Source: SAR202 cluster bacterium (GTDB lineage Bacteria; Chloroflexota; Dehalococcoidia; Lucifugimonadales; UBA3495). From it: a DNA stretch of 12,778 nucleotides. The notes beneath the pieces were generated by a model. It did not search any database, was not told the DNA's origin, and worked only from the letters and a program-made list of their open reading frames with translations. Shown piece by piece: positions 1 to 7,319 of the stretch. Both the position numbers and the translations under genes were made by a program. Location: assembly GCA_009392095.1 (NCBI GenBank), contig VFHF01000115.1, positions 1 to 12,778 of the forward strand, given 5' to 3'. Positions within the stretch are counted from its first letter, which is position 1. Every line of letters begins with the position of its first letter.

Positions 1-232
1 GTATGGGTTCCGAATCTATAGTTTCGGCGGCTGCCCTCTGGTTGGCTTGCATTAAGTAGACAGCGCCAACAAATATGGGGATGGCGAGGATTACGAATCC
101 CATGATCGCGACTACGGCCCAAGGCCCTGAGCCGAAGATATGGTCCAACTGCACCTTGATCCAGCGAAGCAACTCAGGATCCGCAGCGTCGCCCTGGTGC
201 GCCAAGATGAAACTAAATACCGATGCCGGCAA
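1..232 (-). CDS. Partial small single-span membrane protein, unknown
   Basis: The minus strand stays open from position 232 to the left edge, so the 3' end is missing. The translation reads roughly MPASVFSFILAHQG, then a charged stretch (DPELLRWIKVQLDHIF), then one strongly hydrophobic segment (WAVVAIMGFVILAIPIFVG, about residues 42-60) and a polar tail. That organisation suits a small single-span inner-membrane protein. The start is uncertain: I chose a TTG at 230-232 because a GGAG lies 11 bases upstream, inside the end of the MFS gene; an internal GTG is an alternative. The frame is the same as that of the upstream MFS gene and begins right after its TAA, so it is either a tightly coupled downstream gene or a readthrough/split extension. 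I do not recognise the family. Confidence 0.4.
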   Translation of the reverse strand, partial: MPASVFSFILAHQGDAADPELLRWIKVQLDHIFGSGPWAVVAIMGFVILAIPIFVGAVYLMQANQRAAAETIDSEPI

Positions 233-238
233 GATTGG

Positions 239-1537
239 TTAATCTCCGGCGGCAGCCGCTGTTGATAGCGGTGTTTGGTAACGGGCAGAGTATTTACGCT
301 CCCTGACGCTGAATGCCGCGATGGCGGCCGGGAACAAGAGCGCCCCACCGATGGCGAACGGCAGGGTGTAGGAACCGGTGATGTCGAACAGCAGGCCCGC
401 GGCCAAGATGCTCACGAATGAACCCACCTGATGGCATAGGAAGGAGATTCCGGAGATCGTCGCCAGTGCCCGTAATCCATATACATCAGCGGTCAGAGAA
501 GTGGTCAGAGGCACGCTGGCGATCCATGAGAACCCAGCCAACAGCGCAAATATCCAGACGCCCGTGGCGCCGGGGAATAGCAGTAAGAAGATAAAGGCGA
601 TCCCGCGTAGGACATAAACGGCGGCCAGCAGGTTTTTACGCCCGAACCTATCGCCAAGGAAGCCCGCCCCAAGTCCTCCCACCACGTTGAGCGCCATCAT
701 CACGCCGAATGCGAGAGCGGCTAGAGTCCCAGACAAACCCTCGCCGATAGCGTACGGAACGAAATGGGCTGCAATCATGCCCGTGGTGATACCACAAACA
801 GTATAGGCCGCGGAGATTTGCCACATGGGCCAAGAGCGGAAAGACTCAGACCATTTTTCAACCTCGATCGGTCCGCGTTTCCTCTCAAGTTTATTGGCCG
901 GGGTGGGCTCTTCCGTGTCCCCGTCCGGTTGAAGGCCCATGTCTGCCGGGTCGTTCCGGATGAAGAAATACACCATGGGCAAGGCCAGGACCAGAATTAT
1001 CAGACCCAGCACAGCCCAAGTCACCCGCCAACTGGTCGCCTGCAACAAGAACATACCGAAAGGCACCAGCGTAAGGCCGCCCAAAGATGCACCCGCCACG
1101 TTGATCCCCAGCACCGTTGACCGTCTACGGTGGAACCACTTTGCCAGGAGCGCCATGGTGTTGGTTACCGACGCGCCGCTCATGGCTGTGGAAAGCAGGA
1201 TGCCGAACACAAAGAATAAGAAAAGGTAGTTGAACGTGAGACTGAGGGACGCAGTGGCAAGTCCAGCGATGATCAGTCCAACCATGATGACCGTGCGGCC
1301 ACTGAACTGGTCGAACAACCGGCCCACGAAGGGCTGGGTTAGGCCATTGACCAGAAAGCCGGTGCCCACGGCAGATGACAGCATGAACCGGGACCAGCCG
1401 AATTCTTCTTCTAAGGGAATGATGAAGATTCCGAAGCTGCTTCGAGCGCCCGTGGTCACGAACGCGATGAACACCGTGGCGGCACATACATACCAACCAA
1501 AATAGAGCGGTGCTTTTGCCTTTTCGGTTGAACTCAT
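239..1537 (-). CDS. MFS transporter, OFA/monocarboxylate-carrier type
   Basis: A 432-residue major facilitator carrier of the inner membrane. The N-terminus (YFGWYVCAA, then a hydrophobic helix and SSFGIFIIPLEEEFGWSR) is typical of the oxalate/formate antiporter and monocarboxylate-transporter branch. Motif A between helices 2 and 3 is visible at residues 72-81 (GRLFDQFSGR), a second copy in the C-terminal half reads GFLGDRFGRK, and a charged central loop at about 195-235 separates two six-helix halves. Length is normal. The ATG start has only a weak AGG ribosome site. The next gene upstream, 133 bp away on the same strand, is a close paralogue. A small organic anion is the likely substrate from the family; the sequence does not identify which. 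Confidence 0.87.
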   Translation of the reverse strand: MSSTEKAKAPLYFGWYVCAATVFIAFVTTGARSSFGIFIIPLEEEFGWSRFMLSSAVGTGFLVNGLTQPFVGRLFDQFSGRTVIMVGLIIAGLATASLSLTFNYLFLFFVFGILLSTAMSGASVTNTMALLAKWFHRRRSTVLGINVAGASLGGLTLVPFGMFLLQATSWRVTWAVLGLIILVLALPMVYFFIRNDPADMGLQPDGDTEEPTPANKLERKRGPIEVEKWSESFRSWPMWQISAAYTVCGITTGMIAAHFVPYAIGEGLSGTLAALAFGVMMALNVVGGLGAGFLGDRFGRKNLLAAVYVLRGIAFIFLLLFPGATGVWIFALLAGFSWIASVPLTTSLTADVYGLRALATISGISFLCHQVGSFVSILAAGLLFDITGSYTLPFAIGGALLFPAAIAAFSVRERKYSARYQTPLSTAAAAGD

Positions 1538-1605
1538 CGGAACCTAAAGGGCGATTGGTGCGCTGCATCCAATCATTCGTGACAACAATGGTTATCAGTC
1601 GGCGC

Positions 1606-1614
1606 ATCATACCA
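1606..1614 (-). promoter_or_regulatory. Candidate extended -10 promoter for the first MFS gene
   Basis: Read on the minus strand the sequence is TGGTATGAT: a TG one base before a TATGAT hexamer, the extended -10 form. No good -35 hexamer is present 16-18 bases upstream, which extended -10 promoters can tolerate. It lies about 70 bases before the start codon of the MFS gene ending at 239, in the 133-bp gap between the two MFS genes. This suggests the two paralogues need not be only co-transcribed. Visual match only. Confidence 0.35.
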
Positions 1615-1670
1615 CTGCTGGCAACCTAGGAGTTGGTCCGGTTGAGACTAGTTACCTCTGATTAGGCCGG

Positions 1671-2975
1671 TCAATCGCCAGCGGCGGCCGTGGGGACCGC
1701 GATTTGGTAGCGGGCTGAGTATTTGCGCTCTTTGATGCTAAATGCAGATATGGCAGCAGGGAACAGAAGCGCCCCGAAGATGGCAAACGGCAAAACATAG
1801 GAACCGGTGATGTCGAAGAGGAGCCCGGCCAAGAGAACGCTGCCGAAACCGCCAAATTGGTGGAACATGAACGTTATCCCAGAAATGGTCCCCATGGCCT
1901 TCAATCCGTACACATCTGCAGTGAGCGAAGAGGTCAAAGGAAGGGTAGCCACCCAAGAAAAACCGGCGATGCTGGCGAAAATCCATAGACCAGCAACCGA
2001 ATCGACAGTAAGAAGAACTATGTAGGCTATGCCCCTCATAAAATAGACCAGCGCCAACCAGTTCTTCGTGCCGCCAATCTTGTCTGCAAGCAGCCCGGCG
2101 CCCAGAGCGCCGATGATGTTGAGACCCATCATGTAGCCGAAAATGGTCGCCGCGGTTGTGCCGGAGATTCCCCGGTCCTCGATGGCGAAGGGGATGAAAT
2201 GCACTGAAAGGACGAAGGTGGTGGTGCCGCAGACGAAATATGAGCTAGCCATCTGCCATATGGGCGCTGACTTGAACGACTCACGCCAGGTTTCAACTTC
2301 CAATGGGCCTTTCAGTTCACGGCGGCGAGGGTTGGCCCGGTCCTCTGATGGTGAAGGGTCGCCATCAGGATTGAGACCCATATCAGAAGGCCTTTCTCGA
2401 ATGAAGAAATATGCCAGAGGCAACGATGTGAGGACGATGATGCCCAAACCGATCCACGCCACACGCCAACTAGTGGCCTGGAGCAGATACATGGAGAACG
2501 GGACCATGATCAGACCGCCCAACGATAGGGCGGCGGAATTGATGCTGATAGCAGTTGCGCGCCGGCGCTTGAACCAACGGGACATCAAAGCGGCAGTGTT
2601 GGATAGGGCCGGACCTCCTTGGGCCATCGATGCGATAAACCCAAACATGAAGACTAGGAACAAGATGTGGAAAGTTAGAGAGAGGAGGATCGTTGATATC
2701 CCCAGGACCAACAAGCCGGTGAGAATCACTTTACGGCCACCGGTCCGGTCAAATAATTGGCCCATGAATGGTTGGATGATACCGTTGACTAAGACACCGA
2801 GAGCTGCGGCGATCGAGACAGTTAACCGGCTCCAGCCGAACTCCTCGCTCATCGGTATGACAAACACGCCGAAGCTGTTGCGGGCGCCAACGGATACAAA
2901 TCCGATGAATAACGTGGCGGCACATACGTACCAGCCGAAGTAGAGCGGTTTCTTAGTTTTTTCGGTGGATTGCAT
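1671..2975 (-). CDS. MFS transporter, OFA/monocarboxylate-carrier type (paralogue)
   Basis: A 434-residue MFS carrier that aligns end to end with its downstream neighbour. Both share the start (STEK, PLYFGWYVCAAT), the helix-5 segment (LLQATSWRV), a long block near the end (SLTADVYGL, GLLFDITGSY) and the tail (RERKYSARYQ in one, KERKYSARYQ here). More than half of aligned residues look identical, so this is an old tandem duplication that has diverged, not a recent copy. Motif A is GQLFDRTGGR at residues 72-81; the C-terminal counterpart reads GLLADKIGGTKN and lacks the usual basic pair. Differences cluster in helices 2, 4 and 8, where substrate contacts would be expected, so the two may differ in substrate. 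ATG start with a weak CTAGG site five bases upstream. Confidence 0.87.
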   Translation of the reverse strand: MQSTEKTKKPLYFGWYVCAATLFIGFVSVGARNSFGVFVIPMSEEFGWSRLTVSIAAALGVLVNGIIQPFMGQLFDRTGGRKVILTGLLVLGISTILLSLTFHILFLVFMFGFIASMAQGGPALSNTAALMSRWFKRRRATAISINSAALSLGGLIMVPFSMYLLQATSWRVAWIGLGIIVLTSLPLAYFFIRERPSDMGLNPDGDPSPSEDRANPRRRELKGPLEVETWRESFKSAPIWQMASSYFVCGTTTFVLSVHFIPFAIEDRGISGTTAATIFGYMMGLNIIGALGAGLLADKIGGTKNWLALVYFMRGIAYIVLLTVDSVAGLWIFASIAGFSWVATLPLTSSLTADVYGLKAMGTISGITFMFHQFGGFGSVLLAGLLFDITGSYVLPFAIFGALLFPAAISAFSIKERKYSARYQIAVPTAAAGD

Positions 2976-3032
2976 GAATGCCTAGACTATTTAGTAACGG
3001 AGCTTTCTTGGCTCCCAATGATCTGCAATGTA

Positions 3033-3076
3033 GTTACGCCAACTATATCACCAATTTTGCGCACAGTAGGCGTAAC
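3033..3076. promoter_or_regulatory. Inverted repeat flanking a -10 element (candidate operator)
   Basis: GTTACGCC at 3033-3040 and its perfect reverse complement GGCGTAAC at 3069-3076 are separated by 28 bases, a centre-to-centre distance of 36 bp. On the minus strand a TATAGT hexamer (3042-3047, five of six consensus bases) lies between them. This would place the proximal arm at the transcription start and the distal arm at about -35 to -41 of the second MFS gene, whose start is at 2975. The layout fits a two-site operator, but an RNA or DNA hairpin or chance is possible. No regulator gene is present in the window. Confidence 0.4.
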
Positions 3077-3129
3077 AGCCCTATTAAAGCTTTATAGATT
3101 CAATTCGGGAAGGGAAAAATGGTTGCGGA

Positions 3130-3966
3130 TCAGCGGGATAGCCAGGCGGCAAACTCGTCGCTCGACCCGGATCCAGCGCTTAACGCGAGCCTGCCGTCGG
3201 CCAAAACTTCACTTGGTTTCAGACGGCCCCAGACCAATAGCGCTAAAACATCAGCGTCACATGTCAACGTCGCAGTTGGCTCTCCCGAAGCGTCTTCGAC
3301 CCGGTTCTCCTGGTCTCCTGTGACAACATCCTTCCGGAGTTCGGCGGCCCCAGTGGTCACGAACCGGTAGTGGCCAGAAGCCTGCGATGGCCTGAAATCC
3401 GCCAGACCGATGCTGTTTAACCAGACGGTTAGCCGGTCCAAGACCACGGCAACGCAATCTGGCGAAAGCCCCGCCTGCGGGTCCGATGGGAAGCGGATGT
3501 CCCAGGAGTGGATTACAATTTCGCTGATGCGAGTGGTAACGTAGGCTGATGCCGGTTGAAGCGCCCTGAAACTCCAACATTCTTTGGCCCAATCGTCGTC
3601 TTCCATACTGGCGAATATCCCGGTCAGACGGTCAACGCTGGAAGCGAATGCGTCCGGCAACTGTGCATCGGCCGAGCGATTATATTCCTTGGCCATGCTG
3701 GCTATGAGGCCGGGAAGCTCCGGAAGAGGAAGAGTCCCGATCTCGGGAAGGCCCTGCGGAGCGGTCGTGATGCCGGCCCGACCTTGGGAGATGGCGTCGG
3801 CAAAGAACTCGGCGGCCCAGCCGAGGTGGCCGATCACATCGCCAACCGTCCAGCCTTCACAAGGGCTATCCAGACTCCACTGTTCAGGGCCGGTGTCGTG
3901 GACATATTCTTTGAGCCGGCCGGTCTCGGCCGTGATCAGTTTTATCCCTTCCGCAGTCGAGACCAT
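3130..3966 (-). CDS. DinB-like / mycothiol-dependent maleylpyruvate isomerase family protein
   Basis: A 278-residue cytosolic protein with two domains. Residues 1-160 match the MDMPI N-terminal (DinB-like four-helix) metal-binding domain: CEGWTVGDVIGHL gives His47, and EIVIHSWDIR gives Glu149 and His153, the His plus ExxxH triad that holds the divalent metal in this family. Residues 190-278 resemble the MDMPI C-terminal (SCP2-like) domain, with DADVLALLVWGRLKPSEVL. Family members use a low-molecular-weight thiol in isomerase or transferase reactions; most annotated members have no proven substrate, so maleylpyruvate should not be assumed. The ATG has a strong GAGGAG site four bases away. It follows the TcuA-like gene by 22 bp and is probably co-transcribed with it. 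Confidence 0.85.
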   Translation of the reverse strand: MVSTAEGIKLITAETGRLKEYVHDTGPEQWSLDSPCEGWTVGDVIGHLGWAAEFFADAISQGRAGITTAPQGLPEIGTLPLPELPGLIASMAKEYNRSADAQLPDAFASSVDRLTGIFASMEDDDWAKECWSFRALQPASAYVTTRISEIVIHSWDIRFPSDPQAGLSPDCVAVVLDRLTVWLNSIGLADFRPSQASGHYRFVTTGAAELRKDVVTGDQENRVEDASGEPTATLTCDADVLALLVWGRLKPSEVLADGRLALSAGSGSSDEFAAWLSR

Positions 3967-3988
3967 GATTCTCCTCGTTACTTGTCTA

Positions 3989-5482
3989 TTAGCTTTTTAG
4001 CGCCTTGGCGTCTTGCCCGGCGCTGGTGCCGGACAGCTTGCCGAAGACCATCCCCGCTGATAGACCGGAGCCGCCGGGATAGTTGTGGTAGAACAGACCG
4101 CCGACCATCTCACCGGCGGCATAGAGGCCGGGGATAGGCTCCTGGCTGTTGGTGACGATCTGTCCGCGGTTGTTGATCTTAACGCCGCCAAACGTGAAGC
4201 TGATGCCGCAGGTTACGGCGTAGCCGGTGTAGGGAGGGGTGTCGATGAGTTCGGCCCAGTTGCTTTTGGGTGGGGTGATGCCCACGGTGTTCCGGCCGTC
4301 TTTGATCGTTGGGTTGTAAGGGATGTCGGTTTGCACTGCCGCGTTGTATTCCTCGATGGTTTTTACGAAGCCGACTGGGTCGATATCCAACCGTTCGGCC
4401 AGTTCTTCCAGGGTGTCGGCCTTGGCCATCGTTACCTGATCAATATGGTATTCGTCGCGGAGCAGGTGCTTGACCTTTTCATCGAAAATATGGAATCCCA
4501 AGCCCTGTGGCTGGGTCAGATAGGCGCGGCCGAACTTGACGTAGGTGTAGTTTCGGAAGTCTTCGCCCTCGTCCAAGAACCGCTCGCCGTCGATGTTCAC
4601 GATCAGGCCGAAGGGGTAGGAGTGCTTCTGGTAAAGCTCGGTAATGGTGCGGTCACCGAAGGCCGGGGCGTTCATGTCCCATGCCACGGCGTGGCAACTA
4701 CTGTAGTGGCCGTGGGACTGGGCGCCAACGTCCAGGGCCATCTTGATCCCGTCCCCGGTGTTGTAGGGGATACCCCTGACCTTGACGTTCTCCCAGCCTG
4801 GACCCAAGTACCGGCAGCGCATCTCGGCGTTGGCCTCAAACCCGCCTGCCGCCAATACCACAGCGCTGGCGGAGATGTCCTCAAATCCGTCGGGCCCCAG
4901 AACCGTGAGACCGCTGACGCGGCCCTTTTGGTCTTGAAGAAGTTTAGTGGCCTGAGTCGCGTAACGTACGTCGATGCCCATCTCAGCGCAGACATCGAAC
5001 TGCTGATCGGACAGGCCCTTTCCTGCGCCCACGGCCTCCACCAAGAGACCGCCCCAGAAGCGGTACTTGTCGCCGTCTTTGAACGCCTGCCGACCGTAAG
5101 CCAGCACGAATCGCACGCCTTTGGACTGTAGCCACTGCATGGTCGGCAGAGATTGGCTGACCAATATCTGGGCCAATTCGGGGTCAGTTAATCCCTCGGT
5201 AACCCGCATCATGTCGTCGTAGAACTGGTCCTCGGTGTAGCTGCCTACCTCGACTTGGTTGACCTCAGTTTCAGACATATCGGGAATAATCGTACGGATA
5301 TCGTCCAGGCCCTCAAAGGCGAAGCGGATGATGCCGCCTGTGAAGTAGGTGTTACCGCCCCGGAAGTATTCGGGAGCCTTCTCCACGACCAGGACTGAAT
5401 CTGTGATTTCTCTAGCCGCGATGGCCGCGGACAGGGCCGCGTTTCCAGCGCCGACTACGATAACGTCGTATTGACTTGCCAC
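3989..5482 (-). CDS. FAD-dependent dehydrogenase, TcuA (tricarballylate dehydrogenase)-like
   Basis: A 497-residue flavoprotein of the fumarate reductase/succinate dehydrogenase flavoprotein superfamily. Residues 5-34 form the FAD-binding Rossmann fold: YDVIVVGAGNAALSAA, with the glycines of GxGxxA, ending at an acidic residue in VVEKA. RGGNT at about 41-45 is typical of TcuA-like proteins. Later landmarks are the VVLAAGGFEANAEM strand and the C-terminal FAD loop GLYAAGEMVGGLFYHNYPGG. TcuA oxidises tricarballylate to cis-aconitate; related members act on other acids or ketosteroids, so the substrate is open. I chose the GTG at 5480-5482 because GGAGG (5490-5494) lies seven bases upstream and MASQYDVIVVGAG starts at the flavin fold. 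A TTG at 5522-5524 would add 14 residues not typical of the family. It heads a unit with the DinB-like gene. Confidence 0.85.
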   Translation of the reverse strand: MASQYDVIVVGAGNAALSAAIAAREITDSVLVVEKAPEYFRGGNTYFTGGIIRFAFEGLDDIRTIIPDMSETEVNQVEVGSYTEDQFYDDMMRVTEGLTDPELAQILVSQSLPTMQWLQSKGVRFVLAYGRQAFKDGDKYRFWGGLLVEAVGAGKGLSDQQFDVCAEMGIDVRYATQATKLLQDQKGRVSGLTVLGPDGFEDISASAVVLAAGGFEANAEMRCRYLGPGWENVKVRGIPYNTGDGIKMALDVGAQSHGHYSSCHAVAWDMNAPAFGDRTITELYQKHSYPFGLIVNIDGERFLDEGEDFRNYTYVKFGRAYLTQPQGLGFHIFDEKVKHLLRDEYHIDQVTMAKADTLEELAERLDIDPVGFVKTIEEYNAAVQTDIPYNPTIKDGRNTVGITPPKSNWAELIDTPPYTGYAVTCGISFTFGGVKINNRGQIVTNSQEPIPGLYAAGEMVGGLFYHNYPGGSGLSAGMVFGKLSGTSAGQDAKALKS

Positions 5483-5489
5483 TAGGGTA

Positions 5490-5494
5490 CCTCC
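5490..5494 (-). promoter_or_regulatory. Ribosome binding site fixing the GTG start of the TcuA-like gene
   Basis: On the minus strand this is GGAGG, seven bases before a GTG. It is the only good Shine-Dalgarno match near the 5' end of the frame and lies inside the longer reading that begins with TTG at 5524, so it decides the start. Confidence 0.75.
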
Positions 5495-5549
5495 AAGGGG
5501 TCGATCGATCGGGTTTGATGACAAAAGGTTTGGTCTTTTTAGCGTGACC

Positions 5550-5579
5550 TATAATAATCTGTCCAACATGATGTCACAA
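5550..5579. promoter_or_regulatory. Divergent promoters sharing a -10 element
   Basis: On the minus strand, TTGTGA (complement of 5574-5579) is followed by a 17-base spacer and TATTAT (complement of 5551-5556), a good sigma-70 match driving the TcuA-like/DinB-like unit. On the plus strand the same bases read TATAAT at 5550-5555, a perfect -10 placed 44 bases before the tag start codon, though its -35 region (around GGTTTG at 5527-5532) is poor. The two -10 hexamers overlap by five bases, so initiation in one direction should exclude the other. Assigned by eye. Confidence 0.5.
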
Positions 5580-5599
5580 GATACGAGAGGGGATCAGAC

Positions 5600-6154
5600 A
5601 TGGACAGGTGCGAATGGGCGGCCAGTGAGTTGATGATTACCTATCATGACGAGGAATGGGGTGTGCCGCTCCATGACGACCGCATGCTGTTCGAGTTTCT
5701 GATCTTGGAGGGGGCCCAGGCCGGCCTCAGTTGGAACACCATATTGAATAAACGCCAGAGCTATCGAGCGGCCTTCGATAACTTTGACCCAGTAGCCGTC
5801 TCCAATTACGGAGATTTCAAGGTCCAGAGTTTGCTAGCCGATGCCGGGATAGTCCGGAACCGTCTTAAGATCGCGGCCACCATCGGAAACGCCAACGCAT
5901 TTTTGAAAGTGGTGGAAGAGTCGGGCAGCTTCGACAGGTACATCTGGGGGTTCGTCGGCGGCATCACCAAGAATGAAAAGAGAAAGTCAATGTCGGAAAT
6001 TCCTGTAACGACCGCTGAGTCCGACGCCATGAGCAAAGAGCTTAAGAGCAGAGGCTTCAAATTCGTCGGCTCGACTATCTGCTATGCATTTATGCAGGCT
6101 ACCGGTATGGTCAACGACCACAAAGTGGGCTGTTTCAGGCACGGGCAGGTCTAG
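5600..6154 (+). CDS. tag: DNA-3-methyladenine glycosylase I
   Basis: A 184-residue base-excision repair enzyme of the Tag family that removes 3-methyladenine from alkylated DNA. It aligns along its whole length with the E. coli enzyme as I recall it. The start MDRCEW and YHDEEWGVPLHD supplies Cys4 and His16; the end NDHKVGCFRH supplies His174 and Cys178, completing the zinc 'snap' that joins the termini. The catalytic/base-recognition block ILEGAQAGLSW carries Glu37, and RGFKFVGSTICYAFMQATG is the diagnostic C-terminal segment. Length is normal for the family. The ATG is preceded by GAGGGG at a seven-base distance. It is transcribed away from the TcuA-like gene from a shared promoter region; no functional link to its neighbours is evident. 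Confidence 0.96.
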   Translation: MDRCEWAASELMITYHDEEWGVPLHDDRMLFEFLILEGAQAGLSWNTILNKRQSYRAAFDNFDPVAVSNYGDFKVQSLLADAGIVRNRLKIAATIGNANAFLKVVEESGSFDRYIWGFVGGITKNEKRKSMSEIPVTTAESDAMSKELKSRGFKFVGSTICYAFMQATGMVNDHKVGCFRHGQV

Positions 6155-6165
6155 CGCCATCTAGG

Positions 6166-6194
6166 TTGCTGCCACCGGGTACCCAGTTTAAGAT
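6166..6194 (+). promoter_or_regulatory. Candidate sigma-70 promoter for the MDR dehydrogenase
   Basis: TTGCTG at 6166-6171 and TAAGAT at 6189-6194 are separated by exactly 17 bases. This places transcription start near 6201, about 75 bases before the chosen ATG and after the end of tag. The match is moderate (three of six and four of six). The same TAAGATAC string recurs at the -10 near 12395. Confidence 0.4.
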
Positions 6195-6276
6195 ACACCA
6201 GGCTAAAATGTCTTCCGGGCTACTGCGGAGGCTGGCTGCCGAAAAATTTGACTATTCAACAGGGGGGATCGCCAGC

Positions 6277-7245
6277 ATGAAAGCTGCGAGACTTGTCGGG
6301 CCCAAACTCTTTGAGTTCCTAGAAACCGAAACGCCGGTGGCCAACGATGGCCAAGTATTGATCAAATTGGAGCGCGTATCCGTCTGCGGCAGCGACTGCC
6401 GTCACGGGTTCAATATCCACCCAGAAGAAGAATATCCCATGGACGTTGGCCGGCCCTGCCACGAGCTGGCCGGCACCATCGTCGAGAGCCGCACCGATGA
6501 ATACCATGAAGGACAGCGGGTTATCGCCATCCCCGAGCGGGGCAAAGGCGGACTGGTGGAGTACATGACCTCCGACCCTAGCCGGATGATTCTGCTGCCC
6601 GACGAAGGCCCTCTGGACGAGTGGGTCATGTGCCAGCCTTCCGGAACGGTTCTTTATTCCTGCCAGCAGATGCCCAACGTGCTGGGAAAGAACGTGGCGA
6701 TCATGGGACAGGGGAGCATCGGCCTCAGCTTCGCAATGATCACATCGCGGATGGGCGCGGCTAGCGTCACCGTGGTCGACCCTTTGGATTACCGGCTTGA
6801 GAAGTCCAAACAGTTCGGCTCCACCCACCGGATCAACCCGGACAAAGAAAGGGTCGACGATGCCATATCAGAGATCACTGGCGGGGTTGGCCCAGATGTG
6901 ATCGTCGAAGCTGCTGGGTACCCGGACACATTCAATGATTGTTTCCGGTTGGTCCGCCAGTTTGGCACGATCATCGTTTTCGGTATTCAAGCCGACGAAT
7001 TTGTGTCCATCGAGCACAGTTGGATCATGGACAAGCAACCCCGGATGATCGGCACGACGGGCGCCCGCAGCGGAGACCCCACCAGCCAGATCAAACACAT
7101 GGTTGACCTCAGGCAGCGGGGCTGGTGTGAACCGGCCAATTTGATCACACACCGCATGGGCTTTACAGATGTTCAAAAGGCCTATGACATGTATGATCAA
7201 CAACAGGAAGAAGTTATCAAAGTGGTGATGAACATCAACGAGTGA
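6277..7245 (+). CDS. Zinc-type alcohol dehydrogenase (MDR superfamily), short form
   Basis: A 322-residue medium-chain dehydrogenase/reductase. The N-terminal catalytic domain shows VSVCGSDCRHG (Cys37, the first catalytic zinc ligand) and GRPCHELAGTI, where His62-Glu63 fill the place of the usual GHE. The four-cysteine structural-zinc lobe is absent: after RVIAIPERGKGG the chain passes directly to the next strand, which explains the short length. The Rossmann NAD(P) domain has VAIMGQGSIGL (144-149) and ends strand 2 with VVDP (Asp168), favouring NAD over NADP. The substrate, probably a polyol or secondary alcohol, cannot be told. The ATG at 6277 was chosen because AGGGGGG precedes it and MKAARL is the family's usual start; a TTG at 6166 would fall inside the promoter. 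The next gene follows after 74 bp. Confidence 0.87.
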   Translation: MKAARLVGPKLFEFLETETPVANDGQVLIKLERVSVCGSDCRHGFNIHPEEEYPMDVGRPCHELAGTIVESRTDEYHEGQRVIAIPERGKGGLVEYMTSDPSRMILLPDEGPLDEWVMCQPSGTVLYSCQQMPNVLGKNVAIMGQGSIGLSFAMITSRMGAASVTVVDPLDYRLEKSKQFGSTHRINPDKERVDDAISEITGGVGPDVIVEAAGYPDTFNDCFRLVRQFGTIIVFGIQADEFVSIEHSWIMDKQPRMIGTTGARSGDPTSQIKHMVDLRQRGWCEPANLITHRMGFTDVQKAYDMYDQQQEEVIKVVMNINE

Positions 7246-7319
7246 CGGACCTCTGGCGACGGAGAGACACCGGAGTGTAGAGGAAAGTGTGCCCGGGCAG
7301 TGTGTGGAGAGGTGTTGTG

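Noticed and set aside
2143..2943. 266-codon open frame on the plus strand opposite the second MFS gene
   Set aside because: The composition (Arg/Pro/Asn/Met-rich) is the expected complement of hydrophobic transporter codons, with no domain and no ribosome site.
4085..5131. 348-codon open frame on the plus strand opposite the TcuA-like gene
   Set aside because: It lies wholly antisense to a well-supported flavoprotein, has no recognisable domain, and its Gly/Val/Asp-rich composition is what the antisense of a GC-rich gene gives.
6166..6276. N-terminal extension of the MDR dehydrogenase from a TTG
   Set aside because: It has no ribosome site, overlaps the candidate -35, and the family normally begins at MKA.
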